Source: DATMER01 sp963741305
Lineage (GTDB): Bacteria > Acidobacteriota > Thermoanaerobaculia > Multivoradales > UBA5704
DNA length: 64,000 nucleotides
Reading direction: 5' to 3'
Assembly (NCBI GenBank): GCA_963741305.1
Contig: CAVUHL010000003.1
Coordinates: 3,286,001-3,350,000, forward strand
Positions 43,800 through 53,993 of the stretch are shown here, piece by piece. Below the pieces are notes generated by a model. The model was given only the letters and a program-made list of their open reading frames with translations. It searched no databases and was not told where the DNA came from. Positions within the stretch are counted from its first letter, which is position 1. Every line of letters starts with the position of its first letter. A program made the position numbers and the translations under genes.

Positions 43800-45019
43800 G
43801 AACCGGCCTCACAGCGGCGGAACAGCACCGAGGCGTTGTTGCCGCCGAAGGCGTAGGCATTGTTCATCGCCACCTCGACCGGGAGCTCGCGCGCCTCGTT
43901 GGGCACGCAGTCGAGGTCGCACTCCGGGTCCACCTCCTGGAAGTTGGCGGTGGGAGGGATCCGGCCCGTGTGGATCGCGAGGGAACAGACCGCGGCCTCG
44001 ATGGCCGAAGCCGCGCCCATGGTGTGACCGAGCATCGACTTGATGGAGCTGATCGGAACCTTCGGCGAAGGGCCGAAGATCCGGCAGACGGCCAGGGTCT
44101 CCAGCTTGTCGTTGGTCGGTGTGCCGGTGCCATGGGCACTGACATAGCTGACGTCCTCGGGCCGGAGCCCGGCGTCGGTGAGGGCGCGTTCCATGGCCCG
44201 GGCCGGGCCATCCCCCTCGGGATGCGCGGCGGTCATGTGATGGGCGTCGCAGGAGAGGCCGTATCCGGCCACCTCGGCATAGATCCGCGCTCCCCGGGCG
44301 AGCGCCCGGTCGAGCCGCTCCAGCACCAGCACGCCCGCTCCCTCGCCCGGGATCATCCCCTTGCGGTTACGGTCGAACGGCCGGCAGACGTCGGGAGCGA
44401 TGGCGCCGAGGCGCGAGAAGCCGGTGTAGGTGATGCGCGAGAAGGCGTCTGCGCCGCCGGCGAGCATCAACTCGGCGCGGCCGGCACGGATGGCGTCGTA
44501 GGCCCATGCCACCGCGTAATTGCCGGCGGCGCAGGCCGTGGGGATCATGGCGTTCAGGCCCGCGAAGCCGAGCTCCCGGGCGACGTGGGTAGCGATGGTG
44601 TGGCAAGGGTAGACCGTGGCCAGCTCAGGCCCGATCTGCCCTTCGTCACCGCCGAGGAGGAGGTCGTCGAAGCGCTCGACCTCTAATGGTTCGCCCGAGG
44701 TGGTGCCCATGGCGACCCCGGCCCGCTCGGAATCCACGGCATCCGGATCGAGCCCGGCGTCTTCCATGGCCATGCGCGCGGCGGCGACGGCCAGGCGGGA
44801 GGCCCGCCCTAGCTTCGCAGGGTCCTGCTTGCGTATGTATGGCTCCGGCTGGAATCCCTTGATCTCGGCCCCGACGTGGGCAGGGTGACGGCTCGTGTCG
44901 AACGATTCGACGGAAGAAAACCCGCAACGGCCTGCGAGCAGGCCGTCCCACACCCTTTCCCGTCCGGCTCCGATCGGTGTGACCAGTCCCAGCCCGGTCA
45001 CCACGATCCTGCGGTTCAT
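43796..45019 (-). CDS. Beta-ketoacyl synthase, FabF/KS-alpha type
   Basis: A 407-residue condensing enzyme. The full active site is present: Cys163 (PTACAAGN), His296 (SAHGTGTPTND), Lys327 and His332 (KSMLGHTMGAA), at almost the same positions as E. coli FabF. Decarboxylative condensation of acyl and malonyl units on an ACP is expected. Position between a dedicated ACP and a CLF-like partner argues for a secondary type II pathway rather than housekeeping fatty acid synthesis, though no ketoreductase or dehydratase is nearby. Its ATG overlaps the ACP stop. Confidence 0.88.
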   Translation of the reverse strand: MNRRIVVTGLGLVTPIGAGRERVWDGLLAGRCGFSSVESFDTSRHPAHVGAEIKGFQPEPYIRKQDPAKLGRASRLAVAAARMAMEDAGLDPDAVDSERAGVAMGTTSGEPLEVERFDDLLLGGDEGQIGPELATVYPCHTIATHVARELGFAGLNAMIPTACAAGNYAVAWAYDAIRAGRAELMLAGGADAFSRITYTGFSRLGAIAPDVCRPFDRNRKGMIPGEGAGVLVLERLDRALARGARIYAEVAGYGLSCDAHHMTAAHPEGDGPARAMERALTDAGLRPEDVSYVSAHGTGTPTNDKLETLAVCRIFGPSPKVPISSIKSMLGHTMGAASAIEAAVCSLAIHTGRIPPTANFQEVDPECDLDCVPNEARELPVEVAMNNAYAFGGNNASVLFRRCEAGS

Positions 45020-45306
45020 CCCACGGCTACCTGCTGCTGTGCCTGCTGCTGCTGGCTCGACATCTCTGCAATCCTCTCCTGCACGAGGCCCACCATGCCG
45101 GGGAGGGAATCGATCTGCTTGTAACGCTCATCGGGCAGGCCGAGCTGGAAGGCGAGGTCCACGTCAACTCCGATCTCGAGCAGAGAAAGAGAGTCGAGAT
45201 TCAAGTCATTGCGCAGGTGATCGCCGTCCTTGATCCGACCCGGGTCCATCCCCGCCACATTGCCGATGATCTGCTTGATCTTTCCCCTGATGTCATCCGA
45301 ATTCAT
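45016..45306 (-). CDS. Acyl carrier protein
   Basis: A 96-residue carrier whose Ser in LNLDSLSLLEIGVDVDLAF accepts the 4'-phosphopantetheine arm. It is less acidic than housekeeping AcpP and carries a Gln-rich tail (SSQQQQAQQQVAVG). ATG 45306 is chosen because it has GGAGG-like sequence upstream (AAGGAGG at 45309-45316 on this strand); an earlier ATG adds eight residues. It is the first gene of the operon with the ketosynthase pair and presumably carries their growing chain. Confidence 0.88.
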   Translation of the reverse strand: MNSDDIRGKIKQIIGNVAGMDPGRIKDGDHLRNDLNLDSLSLLEIGVDVDLAFQLGLPDERYKQIDSLPGMVGLVQERIAEMSSQQQQAQQQVAVG

Positions 45307-45547
45307 CGTATCCTCCTTACTCAACCCCATTGGATATCAGAGCCCCTAGGGCTCGGCGTCAGTGTTGTTCGGCGTGGCCCGCCGGGATTCGTTACAAGAG
45401 GAGAACAGCAGAGAAACGGATAGAAATCTGGATAAAACTTCAACAATCATCCCACCAGGACATCAGGGTAGCACGGCTTCGCCCGCAGAGATCCTTGGTG
45501 AAATACTAAGGCGCGTGCGTACACCTGTTGCGGGAGGTTTTTCATCC
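45307..45547. other. Divergent promoter region, no gene seen
   Basis: 241 bases separate the ACP operon from the VWFA gene. The composition is less G/C-rich than the genes. It should hold both promoters; GGGAGG at 45530-45536 is the ribosome binding site of the VWFA gene. I see no 21-bp periodicity and no clear -35/-10 pair. Confidence 0.5.
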
Positions 45548-47191
45548 ATGACCCGACTCTGCAGATCCCTTGCCTGTGCCGCCCTGACCCTGGGCCTGTC
45601 CCTGTCCGCCGCCGCTCAATCGCCGTCCGAGCCGTTCGGCGACGTGATCGACGTGCGCGTCGTCAACGTCGAGGTGGTCGTCACCGACCGCGACGGCAAC
45701 CGGGTGCAGGGGCTGAAGCCCGGCGACTTCCGTCTCCGGGTGGACGGCAAGGAAGTACCTGTCGACTTCTTCACCGAGGTCCGAGACAGGCAGGCTGTGG
45801 CGGCGGATCCAGAAGGAGGCCCCACAACCGGCAGCCCGTCCAGCCTGTCTCCGGGCGAGCCGGTCGGCACGAGCTACCTGGTCTTCGTCGACGACTACTT
45901 CTCGCTGCCCCCTAAGCGCAACCAAGTATTGAAGGCCCTCAAGAGCTCTCTCCCCCGCCTCGGGCCACAGGACCGCATGGCCATCGTCTCTTTCAATGGC
46001 GCCCGGCTGGCTCGGCTCTCGGGATGGACCGGCTCCGCGTCTGAGCTCGGCCAGGCCTTGGACAAGGCGGCCTCCGTGCCCGCGCGGGGGGTCGATCGAA
46101 TCACCGAGATGCGCAGCTTTCTCCAGTCCGAGCAGTTCCAGTCCGATGTGGTCAACCCCGAGCCGCGCGACGTGCTCAAGGAGCGGGCGCTGAACGTGGG
46201 GCTGTCGCCGCAGCAACTCAGCTACGGCAAGATTCTGGCGGCGCAGATCGACACGGCCGTCTCTGCCGTCGTAAGCGCTATGCGGGGAGCCGGGACACCT
46301 CCCGGCCGCAAGGTCCTGCTCCTGCTGGCGGGGAGCTGGCCCTTCTCCATCCAGAGCTTCCTCGCGGGCGAAGGTCTGGTATCCAGCTCTCGCCAGATTC
46401 AGGACGGTGAGGAACTCCTGCGCCCCCTGACCAGCACTGCCAACCTGCTTGGCTACACGATCTACCCGGTGGACGTCCCCGGCGTCGAATCCGAGGCCGC
46501 CAGCGCCGACTCCTTCAGTAGCAGCGGCAGGGACCGAATCATGCGGGAGCAGGAGGTCCACGGCACGCTCCAGTTCCTCGCCAGGGAGACCGGCGGCCAC
46601 GCCCTGCTCAACACCAGCCGGACGGCGGTGCTCGACACAGCCGAAGCCGACACGCGCTCCTACTACTGGCTCGGCTTCACGCCGAGTTGGCAACGCAATG
46701 ACAAACGCCACACCATCGAGGTCGAATCCCTGCGCTCAGGCCTCCAGGTCCGGGCGCGCACCAGCTTCCTCGATCTCTCCCGGAACACGGAGGTCGCGAT
46801 GATGGTTGAGAGCGCGCTGATGCTGGGCAATTTGCCAGGGGCGACCGCCATGCCCATGCGTCTGGGCACTCCGGAGCGGGGCAAGAAGGGCGAGGTGCAG
46901 ATCCCCATCACCCTGGGCCTGCCGGTAGACGCCCTCACGATGGTGCCAATCGACGGCAAGTACACCGCCAAGCTGGAACTGCGCGCCGCAGCCGCGGACG
47001 AGAAGGGCAATCGTTCCGCGGTCCCGACCATCCCCCTTACCCTCTCCTCCGACAAGCCTCCCAAGCCCGGCGGCTTCGTGCGCTACGACACTCGGCTCAC
47101 CCTGCGCGGCGACGCCCGCCACCTGGTGATCGCCGTCTACGACCCGCTGAGCGGCAAGATCTCCACGGCCGAGGCGGACGTGCCGGACTGA
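45548..47191 (+). CDS. Secreted VWFA-related acidobacterial protein
   Basis: 547 residues from ATG 45548 with a signal peptide (CRSLACAALTLGLSLSAAAQ). The segment VVVTDRDGNRVQGLKPGDFRLRVDGK is the opening of the VWFA-related family common in Acidobacteria. The MIDAS-like strand is YLVFVDDYFS rather than a full DxSxS. The middle includes helices typical of a VWA domain (GRKVLLLLAGSWPFS), and the C-terminal third is beta-rich. The function of the family is unknown; adhesion or protein binding is assumed. Confidence 0.85.
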   Translation: MTRLCRSLACAALTLGLSLSAAAQSPSEPFGDVIDVRVVNVEVVVTDRDGNRVQGLKPGDFRLRVDGKEVPVDFFTEVRDRQAVAADPEGGPTTGSPSSLSPGEPVGTSYLVFVDDYFSLPPKRNQVLKALKSSLPRLGPQDRMAIVSFNGARLARLSGWTGSASELGQALDKAASVPARGVDRITEMRSFLQSEQFQSDVVNPEPRDVLKERALNVGLSPQQLSYGKILAAQIDTAVSAVVSAMRGAGTPPGRKVLLLLAGSWPFSIQSFLAGEGLVSSSRQIQDGEELLRPLTSTANLLGYTIYPVDVPGVESEAASADSFSSSGRDRIMREQEVHGTLQFLARETGGHALLNTSRTAVLDTAEADTRSYYWLGFTPSWQRNDKRHTIEVESLRSGLQVRARTSFLDLSRNTEVAMMVESALMLGNLPGATAMPMRLGTPERGKKGEVQIPITLGLPVDALTMVPIDGKYTAKLELRAAAADEKGNRSAVPTIPLTLSSDKPPKPGGFVRYDTRLTLRGDARHLVIAVYDPLSGKISTAEADVPD

Positions 47192-47192
47192 G

Positions 47193-47894
47193 TCAGAAGC
47201 GGAAGGGCCGCAGCAGCAGCACCAGCACGGCCCCTACGCCCTCCACCAGCCCCTTGGCCAGGGCGAGCACGGCCACGGCCGCGGTCCAGAGCACCAGCCA
47301 GAGCGCCGCCCAGGGAGCCCGGAAAAACCGGGGAAGACGCCCGGGCGCGCTCTCGGCCAGCCGCTCCCAGAAGCGAAGCCCAGACCCGGGGGTGGCGAGG
47401 CACTCGCACCCTTCGTACGAAATTTCCTTCCCATGCTTGCCATGGAACAGGGATTCGAAGAGGCTCTCCCGGTCCCCCGCCAAGCGGTAGGCGTCGTCCT
47501 CCATCGGGTGGCCCGCGTAACGGAAACGGTTGCCCGCCGCGCAAGCCAGGTAGAGCACCAGGAAGGGCCGCAGCAGGCCGATCCCCGGGCCGGCCTCCTG
47601 AAGCTGAAGCGCGTGGTACGCCTCATGGAGCAGCAGCCCGAGCCCATCCACCGAGCCCGGCTGCCAGTAGCGGGGCTCGATGTAGATGCGGGTGCGGCGC
47701 GGAAAGACCTTCCCCGGCAGGGTGATCCCCTGGATCGCGAACAGGTTGAAGACATGCGGGATGCCGAGGTGGAAGCGCAGCCCACGCAGGTCGAGCGTCG
47801 GATAGACCGATTGCAGAACCCGCCGGGCCGGCTCGGGCAGCTCCACCTCGGGAGGGAAGAGCCACCGCTGGAGACGCTCGGCCCGGCTTGGCAT
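47193..47894 (-). CDS. Membrane-anchored HExxH protein
   Basis: 233 residues. LLHEAYHALQLQEAG near 87-101 contains the HExxH zinc motif, and AGHPMEDDAYRLAG further on resembles the distal Glu region of DUF4157-type gluzincin-like proteins. A hydrophobic segment at about 203-228 anchors the C-terminus. There is no signal peptide, so the catalytic part is probably cytoplasmic. Whether it is an active peptidase is uncertain. It is convergent with the VWFA gene, with one base between stops, and follows the dehydrogenase-like gene by 10 bp. Confidence 0.7.
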   Translation of the reverse strand: MPSRAERLQRWLFPPEVELPEPARRVLQSVYPTLDLRGLRFHLGIPHVFNLFAIQGITLPGKVFPRRTRIYIEPRYWQPGSVDGLGLLLHEAYHALQLQEAGPGIGLLRPFLVLYLACAAGNRFRYAGHPMEDDAYRLAGDRESLFESLFHGKHGKEISYEGCECLATPGSGLRFWERLAESAPGRLPRFFRAPWAALWLVLWTAAVAVLALAKGLVEGVGAVLVLLLRPFRF

Positions 47895-47904
47895 TGTTCT
47901 TGAA

Positions 47905-49017
47905 CTACGTCTTGCGGTACGTGATGCGGTAGATCACGCCCGCCTCGTCGTCGGACACCAGCAGCGACCCGTCCGGCATCACGAGCACGTCCGCCGGGCG
48001 CCCCCAGGCCTTTCCGTCCTTGCGCAGCCAGCCCTGGGCGAACGGCTCGTAGGAAACGGCCTTGTTGCCCTCCAGCCGCACCATCATCACCCGGTAGCCG
48101 ATCGCCTCGTCGCGGTTCCAGGAGCCATGCTCCGCGAACAGGATGCGGTTGCGGTACTCGGCCGGGAACATCGAGCCGGTATAGAAGCGCATGCCGATCG
48201 CCGCGACGTGCGGGTCCAGCTCCCGAGCGGGAGGCGTGAACTGATTGCACGGCTTGCCACCGAACTTGGGGTCCGGAATGCCGGAATGGCAGTAGGGGAA
48301 GCCGAAGTGGAGCCCCTTCCTGGGAGCATGATTCAGCTCGTCAGGCGGCCGGTCGTTGCCCATCATGTCGCGGCCGTTCTCCGTGAACCAGAGCTCCTTG
48401 GTCTGCGGGTGCCAGTCGAACCCGACCGTGTTGCGGATGCCGCTGGCGAAGACCTCGCGGCCGGAGCCGTCCGGCTTCATGCGCGTGATCGTGGCGAAGA
48501 TCGGGCGTTCCTTCTCCTCGTTGCAGACATTGCAGGGCGCCCCGACCGGCACGTAGAGCCAGCCGTCCGGGCCGAAGGCGATGAACTTCCAGCCGTGGTG
48601 GGTCTCCTTCGGGAAGTCGTCCGAGACCACCACCGGCTTCGGCGGGTTCTGCAGCTTGCCATCGATGCCGTCGTAGCGGAGGACCCTCGAGACCGCAGCC
48701 ACATAGAGCGAGCCGTCCCGGAACGCGAGCCCGCTCGGCATGTCCAGGCCCCTGGCAATGGTATGGACCTTCTTGTCCCGCTTTTCCGCCGTAATGGCGT
48801 AGACCTTGCCCTCGCTGCGCGAGCCCACGTAGAGGGTGCCGTTGGGGGACAGCGCCATCTGGCGGGCGTTCGGCACGTTGCCGGCGTAGACCTCGATGGC
48901 GAAGCCGGGGGGCAGGCGGATCTCGTTCAGGGGCAGCTTCTCCTGGCTCCTCGCGGGAGAGCAGGAGAGGCTCAGGGCGACAACCAGCGCGGTGCTGAGG
49001 ATGATCCGGGACTTCAT
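47905..49017 (-). CDS. Sorbosone/glucose dehydrogenase-like periplasmic propeller
   Basis: 370 residues with a signal peptide that may carry a weak lipobox (LSLSCSPARS). The body is a six-bladed propeller of the PQQ-dependent soluble glucose/sorbosone dehydrogenase family: PPGFAIEVYAGNVPNARQMAL, SGLAFRDGSLYVA, HHGWKFIAFGPDGWLYV and FTENGRDMMGNDRPPDELN. It contains a CNVC pair that could form a disulfide. Many members bind no PQQ, so the oxidoreductase call is tentative. Confidence 0.8.
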   Translation of the reverse strand: MKSRIILSTALVVALSLSCSPARSQEKLPLNEIRLPPGFAIEVYAGNVPNARQMALSPNGTLYVGSRSEGKVYAITAEKRDKKVHTIARGLDMPSGLAFRDGSLYVAAVSRVLRYDGIDGKLQNPPKPVVVSDDFPKETHHGWKFIAFGPDGWLYVPVGAPCNVCNEEKERPIFATITRMKPDGSGREVFASGIRNTVGFDWHPQTKELWFTENGRDMMGNDRPPDELNHAPRKGLHFGFPYCHSGIPDPKFGGKPCNQFTPPARELDPHVAAIGMRFYTGSMFPAEYRNRILFAEHGSWNRDEAIGYRVMMVRLEGNKAVSYEPFAQGWLRKDGKAWGRPADVLVMPDGSLLVSDDEAGVIYRITYRKT

Positions 49018-49088
49018 TGATGGGCCTCCTTCCTCACATCCGCTTGAAGTCTACCCCGATCCCGGGCTTCGGCTAGACTGGTGGCCCT

Positions 49089-50838
<1,750 letters not shown>

Positions 50839-50852
<14 letters not shown>

Positions 50853-51837
50853 CGCGGACGGTATCGTTCTCAACCCGGATGGCAACATCCAGGAACCGCG
50901 GAATGAGCTCAACCTGCGTCTCAGCATGGCCGCTCAGAGGAAGGGTTTTAAAGGCTCCGGAACCAGCCAGCGCGAAGAGCAGTAGAAGTTGATCGGCCAG
51001 ATGCTCGCCCACCGGCACGCCCGCAGCCAGGTAATTCTGCATCCCCCGCACAGCCAAACCTGCCACGTTTTCTGCAGGCACACCCCGCTGGCCGAAGCCG
51101 ACGAATACCTCCGTCAACGCATCGCTCTCAACTGAAAGCAGCACCGCGTTGCCCGGGCCGGGCGTGTCCACCTCCCGGACCTCCAGGGAATCCCACTCTG
51201 CCAGCCGGGCCGCCTCGGCGATCTCCCGCTCTCCGATGTGGCGAGGCAGCCGCGACACCAGCGCCACGGCTTGCCGCCGGCGGATCTCCCCGCGTTCCAG
51301 CAGCTCGAAGCCGTTGAGCCGCGGAGCTGGCTCGATGCTCACGACGATCCGTCCGCCGCCCGCCGGGTAGAAGCCGGCCCGCTCGAGCTCCGCCTGGACG
51401 CGCGGCCCCATCCGGCTCACGAGCGGGAGATAGGTGCGATCAAGGAACTCGAAAGGCGGAGCCATGGGGTTGTGCGTGCCCCCTTCCAGCACCAGCAGCG
51501 AGGGCTGGGACGCGCAGAGGAGAGCAGGAAGAACGGTTTGGAGGACGAGCGTGGTGCTCCCCGCGCTGCCCACGGACAGCTCGTGCTCGCCCGGCGTCAC
51601 CTCGCCTGGGATGAACGTGAGCGTCGACGAGCCGATCTCGGCCCCGGTCACCTGGGCTCCGCCAATCCGGGCCGCGGCCTGGACGGCTACGAGGTGCTGG
51701 CGCATCAGCCCCGGCTTCGGCCGCCGGGCGCGGACGTTGCGGATCCGGACCGGCGTGCCGGTGACCATGGAAAGAGCGAGAGAAGTGCGGAGGATCTGGC
51801 CTCCACCCTCCCCTTCCGAGCCGTCGAGATCCAGCAT
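50839..51837 (-). CDS. rtcA: RNA 3'-terminal phosphate cyclase
   Basis: 332 residues. RtcA makes 2',3'-cyclic phosphates at RNA ends through an adenylated His. The hallmark start is LDGSEGEGGGQILRTSLALS, and the nucleophile His is in VGEHLADQLLLLFALAGSG. LRQHLVAVQAAA and GGGRIVVSIEPAP also match. RtcB ligase is not nearby. The promoter side runs straight into the 21-bp array A3, whose first unit begins 13 bases upstream of the start, so the array occupies the promoter region. Confidence 0.92.
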
Positions 51838-51849
51838 GCATCCTCCAGG

Positions 51850-52107
51850 TGTACAAAGTTCAAGACCTTCTGTATACCCTAGCGTCTCGGAGACTCGTTC
51901 GAATGCCTCTTCTGTACATTCGAGTGTCTCACCTGTACATCCGAGCGATTCTCTTGTACAGACAATATGCTCGTCTGTACATTTGAGCGACTCGGGAAGC
52001 CGTTCGAGCTACTCAGATGTACAATTCGTCGACCCGCCTGTACATTCGAGTGGCTCATGGAGCCACCCGAGCGTCTCAGGTGTACATCCGAGCGACTCCG
52101 CTGTACA
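51850..52107. repeat. Intergenic array A3, thirteen phased 21-bp units
   Basis: The 276 bases between rtcA and the bactofilin-like gene hold this array and no gene. TGTACA or TGTATA begins at 51850, 51871, 51913, 51934, 51955, 51976, 52018, 52039, 52081 and 52102: all steps are 21 or 42 bp. At 51892, 51997 and 52060 the TGTACA is lost, but the rest of the unit and the register persist. The consensus is TGTACATTCGAGYGNCTCNNN. TGTACA is palindromic. Frames open across it encode heptads and are not genes. Confidence 0.9.
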
Positions 52108-52113
52108 TCCAAT

Positions 52114-52899
52114 TCAGGAAGCTTGCTTGGTGAAGTACTCGGCGACCAGATCCCGCGCCCTCTGCGCGTCCTCCCGCGGCTCGGCGATGCGGCTGAAGAG
52201 CGTGCGCCAGGTCGCCCTCAGCGTCTCCAGGTCCTGCTGTTCCAGGAGCCTGACCAGGCCATCCAGGGCCCGCTGCGAGGCGGCCGGGTGGATGCGGGCC
52301 TCGGACTCCCGCTCCAGGAGGACCATGGCGAAGACCAGCGGCTCGGGCAGCTCGGTGAAGGCGGCTTCCGGCGGCGGGGGCGGAGGCAGCGGCTCCGGCG
52401 CCGGCAAGGCTTCCAGGACGATCGTGTCGTCCAGATTATTCGGCAGGCTGGCTGGCGTGCCCCGCCTTTCGAAGATGGGCAGCGAGCGTACCTGGTCCGC
52501 GAAGCGCGAGAGGAGCCCCATCAGCTCCTTTTCCGAGGCGAAGTTGCCCACCAGGCGGGCGTCCCGGCCGATCTCCAGGCGCTGCGTCTCCTGCAGCACC
52601 ACATGCGCCCGGGCGCCATCTTCCAGGTGCAGCGAGCGGGCGCTCACCCTCCAGGCTGTCAGGTGCCCCTGCACATAGCAGGTGTGCGCGCAACGCACGG
52701 TCCCTGCCTCCACCTCAACCCCGCGGTCGATCCGGATGGAGCCGCCCAGCGACTCCAGCGTGCCGTACTTGCCCGAGTTCTGGACCACGACGTTCCCCGG
52801 CGCGTGGATCGAAAGCAGGCCGTCGGGGTCCACCACGATACGGGTACCCCGGGGAATGATCAGGGTGGGAGCGGCTTCGTCCACGGTGGTTCGCCTCAT
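52114..52899 (-). CDS. Bactofilin-like polymer-forming protein
   Basis: 261 residues from ATG 52899. The core (about 10-125) is a series of short beta strands with Gly turns and hydrophobic positions every few residues (GNVVVQNSGKYGTLESLGGSIRI, SLHLEDGARAHVVL), resembling the bactofilin beta helix. A Pro-rich linker and a helical C-terminal domain (about 180-255) follow. The neighbouring M23 peptidase five bases upstream supports the call, since bactofilins are often paired with LytM peptidases that shape the wall. Sequence identity to known bactofilins is not evident by eye. Confidence 0.55.
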   Translation of the reverse strand: MRRTTVDEAAPTLIIPRGTRIVVDPDGLLSIHAPGNVVVQNSGKYGTLESLGGSIRIDRGVEVEAGTVRCAHTCYVQGHLTAWRVSARSLHLEDGARAHVVLQETQRLEIGRDARLVGNFASEKELMGLLSRFADQVRSLPIFERRGTPASLPNNLDDTIVLEALPAPEPLPPPPPPEAAFTELPEPLVFAMVLLERESEARIHPAASQRALDGLVRLLEQQDLETLRATWRTLFSRIAEPREDAQRARDLVAEYFTKQAS

Positions 52900-52904
52900 G
52901 GATC

Positions 52905-53987
52905 CTACTTTCCTACGACGGCCGGCAGCGGCTCGTAACCTTGGAGCTCGGGCGCGCTCCGCGCCCGGGCCAGCAGGCGCTCTTCGTTGGGCCAGCGGTG
53001 ATCCAGGATGTAGATCAGCGGATCGGCCGGCACCCACCGGCCGTCGTCCGTACGGCGCCGGACCTCGTAGTGGACGTGCGGGCTCGTGCTCCACCCCGTG
53101 TTGCCCACCGTGCCCAGCACGTCCCCCTGGCGGATCTTCTGCCCGGCCCGGACGCGCACCTCGTCGCAGTGCCCGAACAGGGTCACGAACCGGTCGCCGT
53201 TGCGCACGATCACCAGCTTGCCGAACCTCCACCAGCCTACGCTCCGCGACACCGGATACTCCCCGGCGAAGACGACCACGCCGTCGGCCGGAGAGCGGAT
53301 CGGCAGCCCCTGCGGCGCCGCCAGGTCGAGGCCGGCGTGAAGCTCGAACTCCTTGGTGAAGGGGCTGCGCCGCCGGCCGAACGTGCTCGTCAGGACGAAG
53401 TCGCCGTCGCGCAGGGGGCAGACCGACGGCGTGCTCCGCACCTGCTCCTGGTTGGCCTGCTCGTACGTCCGCACCTCGCGCAAGTGGGTATCCACGGCGC
53501 CCAGGCGCTGGCCGATGCGCGCCTGGAGACGGCTGCCCTGGTGGATCGTTCCGGCGTAGATCGAGTCTGGCGCCTCCTGCATCGGGAGCGGCCGGGTCGG
53601 CGAAATACCTGCCGCCGTGCCCGGAGGCAGGCCGTAGGCGAGGAGGATCTTGTTCATCCGCAGGTGCAGGCCGTCCGTCCGTTGCTCGACCTGCGCCAGG
53701 CGGCTCACCAGATCCTGCAGCCGCTCCCCCTGCTGCGAGCGCTCCGCCACGAGGGAGGAGTACTCCTGGCGGTGGAGGACCCTGCCGATCACCGCGGGCG
53801 CCGACCAGAGGCCCAGGGCGAGGAAGGCCATGTAGGCGAGCGCCGGGATCGACCACAGGGTCACCTGCCGCCGCGAGAGGAACAGGTAGCGCACCCGGCG
53901 CCGGATGTTGGCAGGATGGATCTGGACTTCCAGGCTCCACGCCTCATGGCCGCCTTCGGGCCGCGGTGGAAGCCGGAACCACTTCAT
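52905..53987 (-). CDS. M23 (LytM-type) peptidase, membrane-anchored
   Basis: 360 residues: a cytoplasmic stretch, one membrane helix (about 42-65), a periplasmic coiled coil (70-110), then an M23 endopeptidase domain. Zinc ligands are in HAGLDLAAP (HxxxD) and PHVHYEV (HxH), so the enzyme should cut peptidoglycan cross-links. The coiled coil in front resembles NlpD/EnvC-like or bactofilin-linked family members. It precedes the bactofilin-like gene by five bases and follows the inositol monophosphatase by six. Confidence 0.9.
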   Translation of the reverse strand: MKWFRLPPRPEGGHEAWSLEVQIHPANIRRRVRYLFLSRRQVTLWSIPALAYMAFLALGLWSAPAVIGRVLHRQEYSSLVAERSQQGERLQDLVSRLAQVEQRTDGLHLRMNKILLAYGLPPGTAAGISPTRPLPMQEAPDSIYAGTIHQGSRLQARIGQRLGAVDTHLREVRTYEQANQEQVRSTPSVCPLRDGDFVLTSTFGRRRSPFTKEFELHAGLDLAAPQGLPIRSPADGVVVFAGEYPVSRSVGWWRFGKLVIVRNGDRFVTLFGHCDEVRVRAGQKIRQGDVLGTVGNTGWSTSPHVHYEVRRRTDDGRWVPADPLIYILDHRWPNEERLLARARSAPELQGYEPLPAVVGK

Positions 53988-53993
53988 GAAGTG

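Noticed and set aside
51434..52678. A long plus-strand frame across rtcA, array A3 and the bactofilin-like gene
   Set aside because: It is antisense to two recognised genes and Ser/Arg-rich in the way of shadow frames; the middle is array A3.
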